This document shows, piece by piece, positions 42,208 through 52,307 of a DNA stretch of 54,039 nucleotides (its first letter is position 1; every line of letters starts with the position of its first letter). The DNA comes from Alphaproteobacteria bacterium (GTDB lineage Bacteria > Pseudomonadota > Alphaproteobacteria > Rhodobacterales > Rhodobacteraceae), in assembly GCA_030425185.1 (NCBI GenBank), contig JAUIAU010000021.1, positions 1-54,039 of the forward strand, read 5' to 3'. Made by a program: the position numbers and the translations under genes. The notes below the pieces were generated by a model that saw only the letters and a program-made list of their open reading frames with translations, searched no databases and was not told where the DNA came from.

Positions 42208-44422
42208 GGTCCGGGGACACGACCTCCGGGCCGGACACCGGGTCCTCCGCTTCCTCCTCCTCCGCCGCCTCGGCGCTCGGCATGTCCGCTTTCGGCGGGC
42301 GGTCCCGATGCAGATCGGCGAAGCGGCCGCCTTCCTCGGCCAGCCGCAGGATCAGCGCGGCCGGGGTCCAGAGCGTCGGCGCGTCGGGCACGCGCGTCTC
42401 GAGGGCCGCGACGACCTGCGCCAGCCCGATCCGGTCGGCCTGGTAGAGCGGTCCGCCCAGACCGCGCGGAAACCCGAGCCCGTTCACGGCCACGGCGTCG
42501 ATCTCGGCTGGATCGGACGCCACCCCGTCCCCCAGGAGCCGCGCCCCCTCGTTGATCAGCGCCAGCAGGCAGGCCCGGGCGATCTCGTCAGGTTCGATCG
42601 GGCGCGGGGCGAGGCGCTTTTCCTCGCGCATCTCGTCGATGAGGGCAGCGACCTCGGGACAGTCCATCGCCACGCCGCCCCTCTCGGGATAGCGGTAGAA
42701 GCCCTGCCCCGCCTCCTGCCCGGTCCAGCCACGCGCCACCAGCCGGTCCGCCAGGTCGACGTAGCGCTCGGACGGGTCGCGTTCGTCCGCCGTCCGCTGG
42801 CGGCGGCGGTGGTCCCGGATCAGCCCGTCGCGGTCCTGCATCCGGCACGGCCCCTCGGCATAGCCCGCGTCCGCCAGCGCGCTGTCGATCTCGGCCGGGT
42901 TCGCCCCGTCCTCGAGCAGCAGGTCGGCGGCGTCGATCCACGCCCGGCGCAGACGCTCGAAAAGGCCCCCCTCGACATTCGCCGCCCGCACCGGCCAGCG
43001 CCGGGCGCGCCGCATCAGGGCGACGGCGGTCGCCTCGGCCCCGGGCGTCGTGTCCGGCCCCGCGATGACCTCCGACAGCGGGAACCGGTCCGGCTGCCGC
43101 GTCACGGTGATCGCCAGCGTGGTCTCGGGACGGCCGGTCTTCTGGGCGAGGGCATCGACGTCGAACATGGCGGTGGTCGAGGCGATCAGCGCCAAGGGCG
43201 CGGCCACCTGCCCGATCTTCCACAACGCCTCCGACTTCATGTCGAAGTCTTCCTCGACATCTTCGAAGATCAGGTCGGACCCTGCGAGCGCGGCCATGTC
43301 CGTGCCGGTCGCCAGCCGCTCGAGGATCACCGCCCGCCCGGTGGCGCTGGTGCGGCCCTCGACGACCTCGGCGTCGAGGGTGGCCGTTACCCGCGCCCGC
43401 GCCGCCTGCGCCGCCCCGGACGAGCGCGCGACCAGAAGCACCGGCAGCCCGGAGCGCGCGAGGGCGAGGGCGAGGTCCGGCCCGCTGCGCGGCCCCGCGA
43501 CCACGGCGAGACGCGGCGCGGCCGTAATTTCGGGGGCGAGGCCCGTCATCTCGGACGGCAGGCGCGCGGCGCGACGCTCGGCGAGGAAGGCGTGGATGCG
43601 GGCGGCGGGTTCCGGGCGGTCGGCGGCCTCTGCTGCCAGCGTGCGTTCCAGGTCGAGGCCCTGCGCGGCGGGCAGCATCTGCGCCGCCTCGACACAGCGC
43701 ACCAGCGCGCGCGCCGCCGCCAGCTGATCGCCGGAGAAGCGCCGCGCCAGACCGTCCCGGCGGCTGCGAAGCGCGGCCCAGTAGGCGCCCGGCTCGGCAA
43801 AGCCGTCCTCGCGCCGCATCGTCGGGCGGGGACCGCGCTTGGTCGCCACCACCGTGGCCAGGCGGGCGCGCGCGGCCTCGGCGGGATCGCCCTCGGTCAC
43901 GCCGTCCACCAGCCCCATCGACAGGGCGCGCGGGGCACTGACCGGCGTGCCGGACAGCAGCAGGTCCAGCGCCGGACCCGCCCCGACGAGGCGCGGCAGC
44001 CGCTGGGTCGCGCCCCCCTCCGGCAGCAGCGCGAAGCCGAGGCAGGGCATCGACAGGCGCGTGCGCTCGTGGGCGATGCGGTCATGGGCGGCAAGCGCCA
44101 GCTCGAGGCCCGCGCCCGCCACCTCGCCCTGAAGGGCCGCGATGACCGGCAGGCGGAAGTCCTCGATCCGGGCGCAGAGCGTGGCAAGCTCGGGCGCGTC
44201 GGGATCGGGGTCGGCGGCAAGGTCGGTTCCGGCCGAGAACTGCCCGCCGCTGCCGCGCAGGATGACCCCGCGCAGGCCCCGCTGACCGGCCAGCCGGTCC
44301 AGCGCTTCGGCCAGCGCGGCCCGCAGGGCGGGCGAGAGCAGGTTGAGCGGCGGCGCGGCAAGGCACAGCGTGGCCACCCCGTCCTCGATGTCACACGTCA
44401 CCTCGGGCCGGTTCTCACGCAT
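42173..44422 (-). CDS. FadJ-like enoyl-CoA hydratase/3-hydroxyacyl-CoA dehydrogenase fusion with degenerate active sites
   Basis: 749-residue fusion with the architecture of the beta-oxidation alpha subunit: an enoyl-CoA hydratase domain (about 5-190), an NAD-binding and then C-terminal 3-hydroxyacyl-CoA dehydrogenase domains (about 300-700), and an acidic tail. Several key residues are changed. In the hydratase part E107 is kept, but the second catalytic Glu is replaced (MPCLGF, C127). The NAD loop GxGxxG reads AGPRSG (about 309-314). The dehydrogenase catalytic His region, normally HFFxP, reads AITVTRQP (Thr439). It may be a pseudoenzyme or have another role. No thiolase gene is adjacent, unlike fadBA or fadJI operons. 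Confidence 0.85.
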   Translation of the reverse strand: MRENRPEVTCDIEDGVATLCLAAPPLNLLSPALRAALAEALDRLAGQRGLRGVILRGSGGQFSAGTDLAADPDPDAPELATLCARIEDFRLPVIAALQGEVAGAGLELALAAHDRIAHERTRLSMPCLGFALLPEGGATQRLPRLVGAGPALDLLLSGTPVSAPRALSMGLVDGVTEGDPAEAARARLATVVATKRGPRPTMRREDGFAEPGAYWAALRSRRDGLARRFSGDQLAAARALVRCVEAAQMLPAAQGLDLERTLAAEAADRPEPAARIHAFLAERRAARLPSEMTGLAPEITAAPRLAVVAGPRSGPDLALALARSGLPVLLVARSSGAAQAARARVTATLDAEVVEGRTSATGRAVILERLATGTDMAALAGSDLIFEDVEEDFDMKSEALWKIGQVAAPLALIASTTAMFDVDALAQKTGRPETTLAITVTRQPDRFPLSEVIAGPDTTPGAEATAVALMRRARRWPVRAANVEGGLFERLRRAWIDAADLLLEDGANPAEIDSALADAGYAEGPCRMQDRDGLIRDHRRRQRTADERDPSERYVDLADRLVARGWTGQEAGQGFYRYPERGGVAMDCPEVAALIDEMREEKRLAPRPIEPDEIARACLLALINEGARLLGDGVASDPAEIDAVAVNGLGFPRGLGGPLYQADRIGLAQVVAALETRVPDAPTLWTPAALILRLAEEGGRFADLHRDRPPKADMPSAEAAEEEEAEDPVSGPEVVSPDLSPEEPRSPPS

Positions 44423-44538
44423 TCCTTGTCACCACATCACCACCACGGCGGCACAGTGGCAGGCGCACGGACGCGAGGGAAGTGCGGGGAACCCCCAACG
44501 ACAGCAGGCGTGACCCCTTTGGCACGGCCTTTGGGCTG

Positions 44539-44787
44539 TCAGGCCGGGGAGCCGGGCGGGTCGTCCTCCCAGGCGAAGGGCAGCACCGGCCCCGACAGCA
44601 TCGCGGCCAGTCGGGCCCGGCGCGCGGGACACGCGGCGATGTCGGCGAGACTCGCCGCCATCCGCCGGTCGCGCTGTGCCTTGCCGTTCAGGCGCCGCGC
44701 CACCTGCCGCCCGCAGTCCGCCCGCGAGATCAGCGACACGATCAGGGCGGCAGTGCGGTCCTGCGCGCAGGTCGGCGAAGCGGTCAT
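44539..44787 (-). CDS. Small hypothetical protein
   Basis: 82-residue protein starting MTASPTCAQDRTAALIVSL, mostly helical, Arg/Ala-rich, ending in WEDDPPGSPA. No family recognised. The ATG 44787 has GGAGG upstream. It is the last of three small genes read in the same direction from the DksA-like gene, 26 bases after the middle one. Confidence 0.6.
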   Translation of the reverse strand: MTASPTCAQDRTAALIVSLISRADCGRQVARRLNGKAQRDRRMAASLADIAACPARRARLAAMLSGPVLPFAWEDDPPGSPA

Positions 44788-44813
44788 GGCAGCCTCCGGG
44801 CCGGGCCGGCGGA

Positions 44814-45059
44814 TCACACCGGCATGTTGTCGAACGCGTCCTCGTCGCCCGACTCGTCCGGACGGCGGATGATCCCGGAGGCCTTGTCGAGCCGCTGCGC
44901 GAGATCGAGGAGCGCGGGCGGCACGTCGATCATCGCGTCGCGCATGTGACCGATGGCGACCGCCAGTTCGTCGGCATGGGCCGCGGCGTGCTCGGGGTCA
45001 TGCTCCATCTCGCTGAGAACCTGAGAAACCTCGTCGAGGGGCTTGGTATAAAAGCTCAT
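44814..45059 (-). CDS. Small acidic hypothetical protein
   Basis: 81-residue acidic helical protein starting MSFYTKPLDEVSQVLSEMEH. His/Glu/Asp-rich (EHDPEHAAAHADELAVAIGH), it could bind metal, but no motif proves it. Its start overlaps the stop of the DksA-like gene by four bases, so translation is coupled. GGAGG precedes the ATG. Confidence 0.65.
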   Translation of the reverse strand: MSFYTKPLDEVSQVLSEMEHDPEHAAAHADELAVAIGHMRDAMIDVPPALLDLAQRLDKASGIIRRPDESGDEDAFDNMPV

Positions 45060-45397
45060 TTTGCGCCTCCAGCACAATCCCGGCAGAGCGGGGCATAGGG
45101 CAGAACGTCGAGACGTTCGGCAGAAATCGGGTCGCCGCAGCGCTGACAGGTGCCGAAGCTGCCGTCGGCGATGCGCGCGAGCGCCGCATCGATCATGCGG
45201 ATCTCGGCCAGTCCGGATTCGCCGAGGCGCTCCAGCACCTCGTCCTCCTCGCGCTCGACCGCGCTTTCGGACCAGTCGCGCTCGGTATGCGCATCGAGCT
45301 CGTCCTCGATGCCGTGCAGACGCGTGTCCAGTTCGGCGCGGCGGGCCGTCAGGCGCGCCTGCCAGGCGGCGAGGTCATGGGGCTGCACGGTGGTCAT
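45056..45397 (-). CDS. DksA/TraR-family zinc-finger protein
   Basis: 113-residue protein with an N-terminal coiled coil (about 5-70, LAAWQARLTARRAELDTRLH...) and a C-terminal four-cysteine zinc finger (CQRCGDPI and LCRDC). DksA-type proteins enter the RNA polymerase secondary channel and alter initiation, often with ppGpp. It is shorter than E. coli DksA (151) and belongs to the short DksA-like group. Start: ATG 45397 is nine bases after GGAG; the ATG at 45406 directly abuts it. First of three co-directed small genes. An FNR-like site lies about 208 bases upstream. Confidence 0.85.
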   Translation of the reverse strand: MTTVQPHDLAAWQARLTARRAELDTRLHGIEDELDAHTERDWSESAVEREEDEVLERLGESGLAEIRMIDAALARIADGSFGTCQRCGDPISAERLDVLPYAPLCRDCAGGAK

Positions 45398-45604
45398 GGC
45401 CGTCATCTCCGCGGGACTGTCCTGGGTGCGATCCCTGCCCGCCGGGCAAGGCCGGTTCGCAGGCGCGCCGTCTCCCGCAAGGTCGGTGCGCCTGCAAACC
45501 GCCGCCGAGGCGGCGGGCTTCGGCCCCTCACTCACCCCCCCGGGCGATGCCGCCGCCGCGCCTCTGCGGTGAGTTAACAAGAGCTTAAATCGCACCGTTC
45601 CGCC

Positions 45605-45618
45605 TTGATTCAGGTCAA
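45605..45618. promoter_or_regulatory. FNR/FnrL-like binding site
   Basis: TTGATTCAGGTCAA matches the FNR consensus TTGAT-N4-ATCAA at nine of ten fixed positions. It lies between the DksA-like operon (minus) and the sulfur module (plus) and could control either under low oxygen. A single site found by eye; chance occurrence is not excluded. Confidence 0.45.
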
Positions 45619-45739
45619 CGAGGGTCCACTTCGCGCACTGGGACGGGGCCGGGCAACGACGGCGTCTGCCACGCCTTCGACCCGTGCGGATTGTTGTCAA
45701 TGAAAATCACCCCTTGACCCGCACAGGAAAAGACGCCAG

Positions 45740-45760
45740 ATAGTTGACCAAGACAACTAT
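45740..45760. promoter_or_regulatory. Perfect palindromic operator before the sulfur module
   Basis: ATAGTTG (45740-45746), seven bases, CAACTAT (45754-45760): a perfect inverted repeat ending one base before the ribosome-binding site of the MBL enzyme gene. A TTGACC at 45714-45719 could be the -35 element, placing the palindrome over the -10/start region. The position fits a repressor, most likely an ArsR-type BigR/SqrR sulfide or persulfide sensor, since the downstream genes form a BigR-type set. No regulator gene is present in the window. Confidence 0.65.
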
Positions 45761-45770
45761 GGAGGATGTC

Positions 45771-46655
45771 ATGACCATCACACCACAGGCCGTGTCGCCC
45801 TCGGTCACCGCTTTCTTCGACGAAGCGACCAACACCATCAGCTATGCCGTGCGCGATCCGCAGGGCGTTGCGGTGGCGGTGATCGATTCGGTTCTCGACT
45901 TCGACTACGCCTCGGGCCGCACCGACACCCGTTCGGCCGACGCGATCCTCGCCTGGATCGCCGAGCACGACCTGCGGCTCGAGTGGATCCTCGAAACCCA
46001 CGTCCACGCCGACCACCTGTCCGCCGCGCCCTACCTGCAGCAGCGCGCGGGCGGCAAGATCGGCATCGGGCACAACATCACCGTGGTGCAGGACACCTTC
46101 GGCAAGGTGTTCAACGAGGGCACCGAGTTCCAGCGCGACGGCTCGCAGTTCGATGCGCTCTTCAGCGACGGCGACAGCTTCCACATCGGCCAGCTGCGCG
46201 GCGACGTGATGCACACCCCGGGCCACACCCCGGCCTGCCTGACCTATGTCATCGGCGACGCGGCCTTCGTCGGCGACACGCTCTTCATGCCGGACTTCGG
46301 CACCGCGCGCTGCGACTTCCCCGGCGGCTCGGCCGAGGACCTGTTCGACAGCGTGCAGAGGATCCTCGCCCTGCCCGACGAGACCCGCATCTTCGTCGGC
46401 CACGACTACAAGGCGGCGGGCCGCGACCACTATGCGTGGGAAACCACCGTCGGCGACCAGAAGGCGCTCAACATCCACGTCGGTGCCGGCAAGAGCCGCG
46501 ACGACTTCGTCTCGATGCGGACCGCGCGGGATGCAACCCTGAACATGCCGAAGCTCATCATTCCCTCGCTGCAGGTGAACATGCGCGCCGGCCACATGCC
46601 GCCCGCCGAAGACAACGGCGCGGTCTATCTCAAGGTTCCGGTCAACGGGCTCTGA
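45771..46655 (+). CDS. MBL-fold persulfide dioxygenase-like enzyme (Blh/ETHE1 type)
   Basis: 294-residue metallo-hydrolase-fold protein. The HVHADH motif (H77, H79, D81, H82), [18 protein letters not shown] with its Asp, and FVGHDY fit the ETHE1/Blh group, mononuclear iron enzymes oxidising glutathione persulfide to sulfite. In BigR operons, Blh detoxifies hydrogen sulfide. The ATG 45771 is five bases after GGAGG; the in-frame ATG at 45759 lies inside the operator and is unlikely. It heads a four-gene sulfur cluster. Confidence 0.88.
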   Translation: MTITPQAVSPSVTAFFDEATNTISYAVRDPQGVAVAVIDSVLDFDYASGRTDTRSADAILAWIAEHDLRLEWILETHVHADHLSAAPYLQQRAGGKIGIGHNITVVQDTFGKVFNEGTEFQRDGSQFDALFSDGDSFHIGQLRGDVMHTPGHTPACLTYVIGDAAFVGDTLFMPDFGTARCDFPGGSAEDLFDSVQRILALPDETRIFVGHDYKAAGRDHYAWETTVGDQKALNIHVGAGKSRDDFVSMRTARDATLNMPKLIIPSLQVNMRAGHMPPAEDNGAVYLKVPVNGL

Positions 46656-46742
46656 GCCCCGCGCCGGTCCGGCGGGCCGCCCCCCCGGCCCGCCTTTCCA
46701 CCCTCTTTCCCCTCTCACCCTCCGCTACAGGGATCCTTCATC

Positions 46743-47174
46743 ATGACCATCGATCCGGACTGGATCTGGGGCCTTTTCGGCGGCCTCATCATCGGCAGCG
46801 CGGCGGCGCTCTACCTGCTCGTCAACGGGCGCATCATGGGCGCCTCGGGCATCGTCGGCGGCCTCGTCGACGGCTCGGGCTGGTCGACCTGGCGTGAGCG
46901 GCTGTCGTTCATCGTCGGCCTCGTCGCCATCCCGCCCTTCTTCGTTCCGTTCTACAGCGAGGTGAACACCAACCTGACCGGCAACCTGTGGGCGGTGATC
47001 GCGGCCGGTCTGCTGGTCGGCGTCGGCACGCGTCTCGCCAACGGCTGCACCTCCGGCCACGGCGTCTGCGGCATCTCGCGGCTCTCGCCGCGCGGCATGG
47101 CGGCGACCGGCTTCTACCTGCTGGCGGGCGGTGTCTCCGTCCTTCTCTTCAAGCATATCCTCGGAGTGGTGTGA
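46743..47174 (+). CDS. YeeE/YedE (PmpA-like) membrane protein, first half
   Basis: 143-residue protein with about four membrane helices. The [13 protein letters not shown] segment and the [21 protein letters not shown] segment, with its conserved cysteines, are hallmarks of the YeeE/YedE family, whose members import thiosulfate or sulfur compounds. It is the N-terminal half of a channel split into two genes; the other half follows one base after this stop codon. Confidence 0.9.
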   Translation: MTIDPDWIWGLFGGLIIGSAAALYLLVNGRIMGASGIVGGLVDGSGWSTWRERLSFIVGLVAIPPFFVPFYSEVNTNLTGNLWAVIAAGLLVGVGTRLANGCTSGHGVCGISRLSPRGMAATGFYLLAGGVSVLLFKHILGVV

Positions 47175-47175
47175 C

Positions 47176-47607
47176 ATGCGCAACGTCTTCTCCTTCCTCT
47201 CGGGGGCGCTCTTCGGAACCGGCCTCCTCGTCTCGGGCATGGTGGACACCACCAAGGTGCAGGGCTGGCTCGACGTGTTCGGCGCCTGGGACCCGACGCT
47301 GGCCTTCGTGCTGGGCGGGGCGATCCTGCCGATGGCGATCGCCTGGCGCATCGCGGAACGCCGCAAGGTCGCCGTGCTCGGCACCGCGATCCCCGAGCGC
47401 GCCGCGCCCAAGGTCGGCCGCAACCTGATCATCGGCTCGCTGATGTTCGGCGCGGGCTGGGGTCTCGCCGGGCTCTGCCCGGGCCCGGCACTGGCCTCGA
47501 TCGGCTTCGGGGGGGTTGGCGGCGCCGTCTTCCTCGTGTCTATGATCGCCGGAATGCTGGCGGCCCCGCCGATCAGCCAGGGGATCGACCGGGTGGCGCG
47601 CGCCTGA
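47176..47607 (+). CDS. YeeE/YedE (PmpB-like) membrane protein, second half
   Basis: 143-residue partner of the preceding protein, starting MRNVFSFLSGALFGTGLLVSGM with the family's GTGLLVSGMxxxxKVxGWLDVFG and GAGWGLAGLCPGPAL motifs; the cysteine in LCPGPA is conserved. About four membrane helices. The ATG 47176 follows the previous stop by one base, so the two halves are translated together and presumably form one sulfur-compound transporter. Confidence 0.9.
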   Translation: MRNVFSFLSGALFGTGLLVSGMVDTTKVQGWLDVFGAWDPTLAFVLGGAILPMAIAWRIAERRKVAVLGTAIPERAAPKVGRNLIIGSLMFGAGWGLAGLCPGPALASIGFGGVGGAVFLVSMIAGMLAAPPISQGIDRVARA

Positions 47608-47650
47608 CCGGCGCGCCCCTGCCCCGACCGTTTCGAAAGGAGCCCCTCCC

Positions 47651-48076
47651 ATGGACATCCGCCCCCTCACCGACCGCTACGCCGTCAGCCCGCAGATCGA
47701 CCCGCAGGACGCCGCCGCCATCAAGGCCGCGGGCTACACCACGGTGATCTGCAACCGCCCCGACGCCGAGGTGCCGGGGATGCTCCAGGCGGCCGCGATG
47801 CGCACCGCGCTCGAGGCCGAGGGCCTGCGCTTCGTGGTCAACCCGATCGACGGGCGCGGCATGGGCATCGAGACGGTCGAGGCGCAGGCCGCCCTGCTGG
47901 CCGAGGCCGACGGACCGGTGCTGGCCTATTGCGCGTCGGGCACCCGCTCGGCCTTCGTCTGGGCCTTCGCACAGGCGGGCCAGATGCCGACCGACGAGAT
48001 CATCGCGGCCGGCATGGCGCAGGGCTACCCGCTCGCGGGCCTGCGCGGCCAGATCGAGGCGCTCGCGAACCGCTGA
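47651..48076 (+). CDS. DUF442 (TIGR01244) sulfur-module phosphatase/sulfurtransferase-like protein
   Basis: 141-residue protein of the DUF442 family (beta-lactamase hydrolase-like N-terminal domain), with a tyrosine-phosphatase-like fold and the active loop YCASGTRS. Here it stands alone; in other bacteria the same domain is fused to the persulfide dioxygenase domain to make full-length Blh, which supports a joint function with the first gene of this cluster, perhaps rhodanese-like. AAAGGAG precedes the ATG. A strong terminator follows. Confidence 0.88.
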   Translation: MDIRPLTDRYAVSPQIDPQDAAAIKAAGYTTVICNRPDAEVPGMLQAAAMRTALEAEGLRFVVNPIDGRGMGIETVEAQAALLAEADGPVLAYCASGTRSAFVWAFAQAGQMPTDEIIAAGMAQGYPLAGLRGQIEALANR

Positions 48077-48108
48077 CCCTGCCGCTCCGGCAGACCGGTT
48101 TCCATCAG

Positions 48109-48140
48109 CCCCCGCGCGGCAATCGCCGCGCGGGGGTCTT
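48109..48140 (+). terminator. Terminator of the sulfur module
   Basis: Perfect 12-bp stem, CCCCCGCGCGGC and GCCGCGCGGGGG, with the tetraloop AATC, followed by TCTTG. The stem is strong and the T-run short. It separates the DUF442 gene from clpP. Confidence 0.8.
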
Positions 48141-48283
48141 GCATTGCGGCCCTCCCGGGGGAGCCGCCGCCACGAAACCCCGCCGCCCGCCCTTGCGGCG
48201 GCCCTGAGGCGACCCTAAGACTCGAAGGCAACAGAAGACCGACCGACAGCCGATTTCCCGCGACCCCAGTTGAGGCAGAGCCG

Positions 48284-48910
48284 ATGCACGATCCGATCGA
48301 AACCTACGCGAACACCCTCGTCCCGATGGTGGTCGAGCAGACCAGCCGCGGCGAACGCGCCTACGACATCTTCTCGCGCCTGCTGAAGGAGCGGATCATC
48401 TTCGTCAACGGCCCGGTTCACGACGGCATGTCGAGCCTGATCGTGGCGCAGCTTCTGCACCTCGAGGCCGAGAACCCGTCCAAGGAAATCTCGATGTACA
48501 TCAACTCGCCGGGCGGGTCGGTGATCGCGGGCATGAGCATCTACGACACGATGCAGTACATCAAGCCGAAGGTCTCGACGCTGGTCTGCGGCCTCGCGGC
48601 CTCGATGGGCTCGGTGATCGCGCTCGGCGGCGAGAAGGGCATGCGGTTCTCGCTGCCGAACTCGGAATTCCTCGTCCACCAGCCCTCCGGCGGCAGCCAG
48701 GGCACCGCGGCCGACATCCTGATCCAGTCGCGCCACATCGAGCAGACCCGCGAGCGGTTCTACCGGCTCTACATGCGCCACACCGGCCAGAGCTACGAGA
48801 CCGTCCAGCAGGCACTCGACCGCGACAAGTGGATGACCCCCGAGGAAGCCCTCGAATGGGGCCACATCGACGAGATCGTGACCAGCCGGGTTGCCCCCGA
48901 CGCAGGCTGA
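48284..48910 (+). CDS. clpP: ATP-dependent Clp protease proteolytic subunit ClpP
   Basis: 208-residue serine protease. The catalytic Ser lies in [14 protein letters not shown], the His in FLVHQPSGG, and the Asp in the later LDRDKWM segment. It forms the 14-mer proteolytic barrel that degrades substrates unfolded by ClpX or ClpA. Length is normal; the N-terminal stretch [20 protein letters not shown] carries the short propeptide. clpX follows after a 309-base gap, the usual order. Confidence 0.97.
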   Translation: MHDPIETYANTLVPMVVEQTSRGERAYDIFSRLLKERIIFVNGPVHDGMSSLIVAQLLHLEAENPSKEISMYINSPGGSVIAGMSIYDTMQYIKPKVSTLVCGLAASMGSVIALGGEKGMRFSLPNSEFLVHQPSGGSQGTAADILIQSRHIEQTRERFYRLYMRHTGQSYETVQQALDRDKWMTPEEALEWGHIDEIVTSRVAPDAG

Positions 48911-49219
48911 TCCGCCTCTCCGGCGCGCCCGGACCGGCCGCCCAAGCGCGGCCGTCCCCCGGGACCGCGGCGGACCGACGGGTCGGAAAACGGGCATTGC
49001 ACCCCCCTGCCCCCTGTCCTACTGTCTCCGGAAGGCACGCGTCCGGGGGGTGACCTCCCCGCAGGTGCCCCCGGTGCCGGGCCGATCGGGCGGCGGCATC
49101 GACGGGGGGTACGACGGCAAGCGGGGTCCCGTCAGCGGGGCCCGAACGGCAGAAGACGCCCCGGGGTCCGGGGCAGGCACAGCGCCCTCCCCGGCGGAGG
49201 GAAAGGCGGCGAGGCAACG
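48911..49219. other. clpP-clpX intergenic region
   Basis: No gene seen. Very GC-rich, with a short inverted repeat (CGGCCGC...GCGGCCG) soon after clpP that might attenuate read-through. clpX probably has its own promoter here, but I cannot pick out clear -35/-10 boxes. Confidence 0.4.
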
Positions 49220-50482
<1,263 letters not shown>

Positions 50483-50511
50483 CCCGGCGCTTTCCTCATC
50501 AGGATAAAGCA

Positions 50512-50543
50512 AGCCCCGCCCGAGCGATCCGGCGGGGCTTTTT
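50512..50543. terminator. Intrinsic terminator between clpX and ridA
   Basis: Perfect 9-bp stem, AGCCCCGCC and GGCGGGGCT, with a 10-base loop and a run of five T on the plus strand. It ends clpX transcription and, with the preceding A-rich stretch read on the other strand, may also serve the convergent ridA gene. Confidence 0.9.
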
Positions 50544-50562
50544 CGTGCCCCGCGCGCCCGGC

Positions 50563-50958
50563 TCAGTCCTCTTTGGCCGCCAGCACCTCGACCTCGACCA
50601 GGAACTCGGGCCGGGTGAACCCCGACACGATGACCAGCGTGCTCGCGGGCAGGTGGTCGACGCCGGCCAGCCACGCGTCCCGCGCCGCCATGTACCCGGC
50701 CATGTGCGCCCGGTCGGTGACGAAAGCCGACAGCCGCACGATATCCGCGCGCCCCATCCCCGCCCCGGCGAGGATCGCGTCGAGATTGGCGAAGCACTGC
50801 GCCGCCTGCGCCTCGGCCCCCTCGGGCAGCGTGTCGTCCGGGCGCAGGCCCAGCTGGCCCGATGTCGCCAGCCAGCGCGCGCCGGGCGGCACCTCGACCC
50901 CGTGGGCGTAGCGGGCGAAGGGCGGGCGAATGGTGTCGGGCGTGATCGGGCGCAGCAT
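50563..50958 (-). CDS. RidA-family (YjgF/UK114) protein
   Basis: 131-residue trimeric RidA-fold protein. RidA enzymes hydrolyse reactive enamine/imine intermediates from PLP enzymes. Visible family features are the ATSGQLGLRPDD strand, FANLDAILAGAG, and RPEFLVEVEVLAA near the C-terminus with the Glu of the usual active site. The residue context is not that of the housekeeping RidA, so this is likely one of the Rid2-7 subgroups. Start ATG 50958 has GGAGGT upstream. It diverges from the NMT1-type transporter. Confidence 0.88.
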   Translation of the reverse strand: MLRPITPDTIRPPFARYAHGVEVPPGARWLATSGQLGLRPDDTLPEGAEAQAAQCFANLDAILAGAGMGRADIVRLSAFVTDRAHMAGYMAARDAWLAGVDHLPASTLVIVSGFTRPEFLVEVEVLAAKED

Positions 50959-51214
50959 CGGACCTCCTGGAACGGACCCGGCGGACCGCACGGGCCCCGA
51001 GTCACCCGGACCCTGCCAGAGCCCCCGCCGCCCCGCCATCCCGCACCGTCGCCGCTGCAGCGCGGCACGTGGCCTGCCGGGAATGCATCCGGCCTCCCGA
51101 AAAGACTGCCCAAGATTCGATCATTCGCAAATTCCGAGGGCGGCACCGCGCGGCACAGGCTGGGCGCGCCCCGAAACGGCCCCATGCTTGTCCCAACCAA
51201 CACCGGAGGACTGC

Positions 51215-52213
51215 ATGACGACCCGCACGACTGCCACCGCCCTCGCCCTGATCCTCTCCGCCGCCCCGCTGCATGCCGAGAATGCCAAGGTGGTCTTCGG
51301 CACCAACTGGCTCGCCCAGGCCGAGCACGGCGGCTTCTACCAGTCCGTGGCCGACGGCACCTATGCCGCCTGCGGCCTCGACGTCGAGATCGTGTCGGGC
51401 GGCCCGCAGGTCAACAACCGCGCCCTGCTGCTGGCGGGCCGGATCGATTACCACATGGGCGGCGACATGCTGCAGGCCTTCAACGCGGTGGCCGAGGGCA
51501 TCCCGGTCGTCGCCGTCGCGGCGGTGTTCCAGAAGCACCCGCAGGTCATCCTCGCGCATCCCGGCGTCGCCGACACCTGGGAAGACCTGAAGAACCTGAC
51601 GCTGCTGATCGGCGACAACGGCTTCACCAGCTACTACCAGTGGATGATCGCCGCGCACGGCTTCACCGCCGAACAGCGCGAGCCCTACACCTTCAACCCC
51701 GCGCCCTTCATCGCCGACCCGCAGAAGGGCATGCAGGGCTTTCTCAGCTCCGAACCCTATGCCGTTGAAAAGGAAGGCGGCTTCGTGCCCAACGTGTTTC
51801 TGATCGCGGATGCGGGCTACTCGACCTACGCCACCACGATCGAGACCATGGCCGACACCATCGCCAACAAGCCGGACGAGGTGAAGTGCTTCGTCGAAGG
51901 CTCGATCATCGGCTGGTACAACTACCTCTACGGCGACAACACCGCCGCCAACGCCCTGATCATGGAGGCCAACCCCGACATGACCCAGGACAAGATCGAC
52001 TTCGCCATCGACAAGATGCTGTCCGAGGGCATCGTCGACTCGGGCGATGCCGAGACGATGGGCATCGGCGTGATGACCGCGGAGAAGGTCAGCGACTTCT
52101 ACACCAAGATGGTCGATGCCGGCGTGATCGCCGATGGCATCGACTGGCAGGCCAGCTTCACCACCGAGTTCGTGGGCTCTGGCGTGGGGATGGACCTCAA
52201 ACCGGCGAACTGA
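51215..52213 (+). CDS. NMT1/THI5-type ABC transporter substrate-binding protein
   Basis: 332-residue periplasmic-binding protein with a signal peptide (about 1-21, ending PLHA). The N-terminal lobe (VVFGTNWLAQAEHGGFYQSV and LDVEIVSGGPQVNNRALLLAG) is typical of the NMT1/THI5 family, which binds pyrimidines, hydantoins, nitrate or sulfonates. Substrate cannot be decided: there is no thiamin riboswitch upstream. GGAGGA lies before the ATG at 51215. Its cognate ATPase and permease follow. Confidence 0.9.
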   Translation: MTTRTTATALALILSAAPLHAENAKVVFGTNWLAQAEHGGFYQSVADGTYAACGLDVEIVSGGPQVNNRALLLAGRIDYHMGGDMLQAFNAVAEGIPVVAVAAVFQKHPQVILAHPGVADTWEDLKNLTLLIGDNGFTSYYQWMIAAHGFTAEQREPYTFNPAPFIADPQKGMQGFLSSEPYAVEKEGGFVPNVFLIADAGYSTYATTIETMADTIANKPDEVKCFVEGSIIGWYNYLYGDNTAANALIMEANPDMTQDKIDFAIDKMLSEGIVDSGDAETMGIGVMTAEKVSDFYTKMVDAGVIADGIDWQASFTTEFVGSGVGMDLKPAN

Positions 52214-52307
52214 GGTCCTGACGGGGACTGGCCGGGCGGTTTCTCCTCCTCCCTTCCCGCCCGGCCAGAACCCCGCTCCTTCCCCTTCTTGCAAGAACGA
52301 CCTGACA

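Noticed and set aside
50960-51214. TPP riboswitch before the NMT1/THI5 gene
   Set aside because: The conserved CUGAGA-type core is absent, so a thiamin-precursor role is not supported.
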